Assembly: GCA_027563935.2 (NCBI GenBank)
Contig: CM050447.1
Span: 11,562,501 to 11,626,500 of the forward strand
DNA length: 64,000 bases
Direction: 5' to 3'
Source of the DNA: Costus lasius
Lineage: Eukaryota > Streptophyta > Magnoliopsida > Zingiberales > Costaceae
In this document: piece after piece, positions 36,401 through 42,800 of the stretch
Numbering within the stretch: position 1 is the first letter of the stretch
How the letters are laid out: each line of letters opens with the position of its first letter
Notes under the pieces: generated by a model
Seen by the model: the letters and a program-made list of their open reading frames with translations, nothing else
Databases searched by the model: none
Told to the model about the DNA's origin: nothing
Made by a program: the position numbers and the translations under genes

Positions 36401-39400
36401 AGATCTGCTCATTCTTGTGAATTTTGGATCAAACCGAACCTTGATGATCATTCCATGGTCACATTAGTTCATAGTCGTATGACACTATTGGTCATGCTTT
36501 GGATTTTAGGTTCAAATACGTCCAAGTTGATCCCATATTTATATTTGTTTCGGTAATGGGTTTCATGATTATGACTGTTGATGGTTGTAAAATCATGCTT
36601 ATTTATCTTCTAAGAAAATTATGTGATTTATTCCTTCACTGATTTATGACTAAAGATGATTACAAGCAAGGTTTGAAATTTCAATCCAAACTTTCGTTTT
36701 GTACTAGTTCAAGATGGGTCCGATTTACTATAGTACTAACTATGTCTGTACAGTCAATTTCTATACCACTCCGAGTTCAAACCATTACATTGATTCAAAC
36801 CGATTTTTAAAATCCTGATTACAAACTTATGTGTTTTGAGATCCAAATACCTTCAGTTGAGGATTTAAGCATCTAATATTTCTGAACTAACATTCATAAC
36901 CAAATATTGATGTTATGAATTTTGGTAATGTCATTTGGATTAATTAATGCACTTGATGAATAGAGTGTTCGATGTATACTTAATTAATTGTGTTATAATA
37001 TTCATGGATGATATTTAATTAATTTTCAGATTATTGAGAACCATGAATAATATATTTGATTGACATGGAAGTGTTAATGCAAGAGAAACTTTATGTAAGG
37101 TTGCGTAAGATTTTGATTTTGATTTTATAATTACTATACTTGGATTCTTACAATTAAATGAGATATTGTTACTTCATGATCAAACCTTATGATTATGCAA
37201 AGGAATTCTTGATAAATCCCTATCATTAATTCTCATGATACAAGTTGGAAAGTTTATATTATATGAAATACTGAAAAACTAGAGTTCATGACTTCATGTG
37301 TGAGAATAAATTATTTGGATCTTATGGGACGATAGGCGTATAAGACTGTGCTTACATTGATTTAAAGGATGCAGGTTATGTGACAGATGTTTGATAATTT
37401 TATGTATATTCAGTTCTCATATGCGAGAAAGAACTATTCCAGAATTTTATTTGATCTCACGAGGATGATTTATCATGATGATGATCTTGTAGCGATGACT
37501 TATCAAGATGATATCTGTTGATAACATTTGAACCTAATTGGTTATGTTATTATAATCATGTTTACCTTACCTTATGGTTATATCTTACAGAATCCTTAGA
37601 TTAGATTTGCCAAGATTGCAGTCTTACTTACTCATGGCATGGATGTGATATTTGTTTTGAATCATAAGCATGCTTGCTAAAAATATAGTTATGATAACTA
37701 TATTCATTAATATCCTAAGATCATGCCTGTTGTTATTCATGGTTTTGGGATTGCCCCAATTTATGATCATATGATGCTAGATTTTATTAGTGATATTAGT
37801 GATGTTAATCTGTTATGGTCACTCTTGTTTATGTTGGTGAGCTCAAATGAGATATCATCATATGATCTTACACATTTTTGGTTGAGTCTTTTGACCACAC
37901 GAGATAGTTACCCATGAATTCATGATCCTACCTATTTAGATCTTCTGTAGTAATTAATCATGGAAGCATGCTCGAGACGTACTATGGCTGTTATTATATC
38001 CTCTTCAATTATGGCATAAGACTGTGTATGTTTATGTTCACAAACTCCTGATCAGCATATTTAATTTTTTATCATATTAGTTTGTGATCTCAGATGCAGA
38101 TCTAGTCATGCTTAGGATCTATTGGTTAAGCCTAATTAAGATTACTATTACGGGCATACCAAGTTATGATATCAGATTCAGCTTTGTTTATGCCTATGAT
38201 CACTTGAGCTTACATAAGCGTCATCCTACAATCACATTAAAGTTTGTTTATGATGGCATAAGTTTATCTATTTATGGTTTTTGAGAATTACATGTGATTT
38301 TGAGCGTGACCATATGCTTGTATAAGTCCTTGCGATTAGACTTGTTGAGTTTGTGATCATAATTCATATGGGTAGAGATTTTATGAGTAAATATGATAAT
38401 GTCACCTCGTGATAAAATATCATGTATATTGTGAAGGATTTGAGATAAATCGAGTGCTCGACATAATACAAATTAAGTGGCTGATGTTATAAAATTAAGA
38501 TATTGGATGTCTAGTATTCAAGAGTATGATGTCTATGTGGGGTTTCATTAATGATATACCTACAGTTTATCCCTAGATAAATTATCTAAGTTACTCTAAA
38601 AAGTTGATTTTATAATCTACTAGTAAGGCCCTCATGCTGACTGATTTTGCAAAAACTTGAGAAGTTGAAAGAACAGTAAGGGTTATTGGAATTAAGTTCC
38701 ATTTACTTACATGATTTTATTGATAAGTTAAGGTAATCCTAAAGGACTATGTGTTATTGATTTTTGTTATGACGTAAGGAATTGATGGTGATTCCAGAAT
38801 TGATCTAAGATCAAAGTTGAGAATCAAGAAAATTGATTTTTATAAATTAATCAGTAGCTCTTGATATGAATATTGTGGATCTGTTATGAATTCTTAAGTA
38901 TATTGTCCTTTGGTTGATAAATAATCTTGTAACAGTCATGGATTTTATAGGGATGAATGGGGGCATTAAATTTATAAATTTATCCCCTTTCTTCCTATCA
39001 AAGAGGGTAAAATAGTAATTTTATAATTATAAGATAATTATACCCCCCCCCTTTTGTAAATGTTTAAGAAACTTTATGATGGCAAATAGTTAAAAAAACC
39101 TACTTGAAATTGTAATTTGAGCAATTAAATTTAAACTTTTAAAAATTAAAACACTCAAATCAGCGACAGTGTCATGCCTAGGTAGCTTGGTGTAGCCTAG
39201 CCAGTATACATGCCTCATGGGATCCTTGCCCATTAACTAGTCAACAACCCATGTCATGCTTGGCGCAATCCTTCAATCTAGATAAGTCATGTCACATTGT
39301 GCCCGACCTACTTGCCAAGGTATCTCAGCCTAGTAGGTATCTCTGTGCCCGACCTGAACAAAACCAGGCGTCCCAAGTTTGGGTATTCAAAAACGACCCA

Positions 39401-39812
39401 ATACTTAAATTTACTAAAATAGCTTTATACAGAAGAAAATTAAAAATCCTAAAAACCCTAAATTTGGTAAACTATTATACTAATAAATGATTTTTGTGTC
39501 ATTACGATTTTATAATAAATTGTTACATAGGTACATTTGTGAACTATTATACTTACATGATTATTTTTTAAAAAAATTATAGTATTATGTATATTAGCAT
39601 TAGAAGTAAATTATTTTTTTAGTTGAATCTTTAATGGGATCGGGTAGACCTGGCAAAATTTGACATGACCCACTGACCCAACCCGACACGAAGTTAAGCG
39701 GGTTTGGATCAGCCATATTCGTATTCGGGTCATAAACAAGTCAACCTGTTTATGACCTGAAAATAATCGAGTCATGTCGGGTTATAAACGGGTTGACCCG
39801 CTTAACCCGATT

Positions 39813-39869
<57 letters not shown>

Positions 39870-42800
39870 TAAATATAGGTTCATCTGACTCTCATTGCTA
39901 GCTCAGCCCAAATATTTTCTAACTATCTTTTAACCTAGATTTTGGTTCATTCATAAGCCTAATTTTTTATTAATTTTAATATAATTTTTATCAATTTATT
40001 ATTTATATTTAAAATATAAATGATAAACGGGTTATTCGGGTCGTGTCGGGTTGATCCGATTATATTCGGGTCGTGTTCAGGTTACACAGTTTGACCCAAT
40101 TAATTAAACGGGTCATGTTTGGGTTGACTTAATCGGGTCATGGGTCATAGCTGACCCAACCCGTTTATGACCCATTGACCCGAATTGCCAGGTCTAGGAT
40201 TGGGTTTCCCGCAAGAACCCAACACCCTAATAGGGTCGGGGGGTTATGATTTTTTAAACTCGTTGGGTTCAAGGTCAAGGTCGGGGATGGGTTTAAGGTT
40301 GACAGGATCACGGATGGGCTTAAGAGTGACGAGTTGCGTAAAACCGACCCATTGCCTTCCCTGCAACCTAGCCTAACTCGTGCCTCATGCTGCCCATGAT
40401 CCATTAACTATTATACTTACATGATTATTTTTTTAAAAAAAATGCAGCATTGTATATGTATATTAGCATCAGAAGTAGATTATTTTTTTAGTTAAATTTT
40501 TAACCGAATCGGGATTCCCATAAGGACCCAACACCCCAATAGTGTCAGGGTTATGATTTTTTCAAGATCGGAAATGGGTTTAAGGTTGACAGGGTCGGGG
40601 ATGGGTTTAAGGGTGACGGATCGGGTTGTGTAAAACCCACACGGCCTAGCCCAACTCGTGCCTCATGCTGCCCATGACCCATTAACTGGCCACCTCTACT
40701 TACCTTTCATCTAGATAAAGGTCCTATCTTTCTAAATGCTGAAACTACCAAGTTGAGAATCAATTCACAACAGCTTGGAAGATATGTGTATATGGACTGA
40801 CTATAAACCTTATTCAGTAGAAGCAAATCAAACTAATTTGGTAAGCTTTGGCTTGGTTTGCATTGAAGAATTGATTCGGTCTAAAATTTAAGAAACCAGG
40901 ACTAATGATTTTGGCTCTAATTGAATTAATCCAGGCCAAATTAAACAATATGAAGAATGAACTTCTAAATCCCATGAAGTCAATTAGGATTATAAACCGA
41001 TTGCTTGTCAAAACATTAACTTATAAAGTTACAAAGTTCTCCTCGGAAGGATCTCACACTAATGAACCAAAATAGAAAGTATGCAAAAGAAATATTACTT
41101 CAAACTTGAGAGAATAGCATGATGCCAGATGTAGCATTCTTCATGGAACTTGAATTTAAACAAAATGCAGAAAAAAAAACCCTAACCTGGAACTTACAAT
41201 ACACAATTATGCTGTGTATTGTAAGTTCCATGATCCATTAACTATTATACTTACATGATTATTTTTTAAAAAAAAATGCAGCATTGTATATGTATATTAG
41301 CATCAGAAGTAGATTATTTTTTTAGTTAAATTTTTAACCGAATCGGGATTCCCATAAGGACCCAACACCCCAATAGTGTCAGGGTTATGATTTTTTCAAG
41401 ATCGGAAATGGGTTTAAGGTTGACAGGGTCGGGGATGGGTTTAAGGGTGACGGATCGGGTTGTGTAAAACCCACACGGCCTAGCCCAACTCGTGCCTCAT
41501 GCTGCCCATGACCCATTAACTGGCCACCTCTACTTACCTTTCATCTAGATAAAGGTCCTATCTTTCTAAATGCTGAAACTACCAAGTTGAGAATCAATTC
41601 ACAACAGCTTGGAAGATATGTGTATATGGACTGACTATAAACCTTATTCAGTAGAAGCAAATCAAACTAATTTGGTAAGCTTTGGCTTGGTTTGCATTGA
41701 AGAATTGATTCGGTCTAAAATTTAAGAAACCAGGACTAATGATTTTGGCTCTAATTGAATTAATCCAGGCCAAATTAAACAATATGAAGAATGAACTTCT
41801 AAATCCCATGAAGTCAATTAGGATTATAAACCGATTGCTTGTCAAAACATTAACTTATAAAGTTACAAAGTTCTCCTCGGAAGGATCTCACACTAATGAA
41901 CCAAAATAGAAAGTATGCAAAAGAAATATTACTTCAAACTTGAGAGAATAGCATGATGCCAGATGTAGCATTCTTCATGGAACTTGAATTTAAACAAAAT
42001 GCAGAAAAAAAAACCCTAACCTGGAACTTACAATACACAATTATGCTGTGCATGTCAACCAAAGGAGAAGCCTTCATCAATAGTAATAAATCCTTCAATC
42101 TGCTAATTTGTGTTTTAACAAGATGATAAGGCACAATCAAATATGATAAGAAAGTAAATCTCTGAACTGAGTTAAACTTGCCTATTCTCACTCAAGGTCA
42201 CAAAATGCTGTAAATTTTCTCTAACTCGACAAATATTGATAATATTAATAGGTTGAATTTCTAAAGCATCCATAATATCATGAGAAGTTTGGATTGTTGC
42301 TGTTGCTGTCATTGCAAGGATGCATTGAACGCTGAGCTTTCTTTGAAGTATGGATGACTTTAACCTCAAATATGAAGGTCTAAAATTATGCGACCTGTTG
42401 AAGCAGAAAAAGCTTTCAGAGTAATCAATGATAAAATATGACACTTGAAATAAATAGGCAACTGGCTTAAGCTTTAACTAAACTATAGAGGTGACATCAG
42501 CGTACTAGATAACCACTCACCATTCAGATATGCAGTGAGCTTCATCGATGACAAGAAGTGATAACTGCAATCCATCCCCAAATATTGATAAGAAATTTAT
42601 ATTCAAAAATCTCTCTGGCGAGACAAAGAGCACCTGATGTAATAAGATGAATGAACGTCTTGTACTTTAGGCATCAGAATTCAACAATATTTATATATAC
42701 TTACAATAAAGAAAGAGAGAATTAACAATATGTGTGGCAAAAGGTGTAGTTCAAAAGCTTTTTTCAGACAAAAATATTAAGATAATTGGACAGTCCTGAC

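Larger units (their letters stand above)
34158..42020 (-). other. RECQL5: RECQL5 intron 6, 7.9 kb
   Basis: GTTAGG donor at exon 6 and TTGCAG acceptor at exon 7. It holds degenerate Ty3/gypsy pieces in both orientations, a (GGA)n run, a hAT MITE and a tandem duplication that extends into exon 6. Confidence 0.88.

Noticed and set aside
41648..41845. Two identical 65-codon minus ORFs (also 40814-41011) as a duplicated gene
   Set aside because: They are intron 6 sequence within the 834-bp tandem duplication; no family match.
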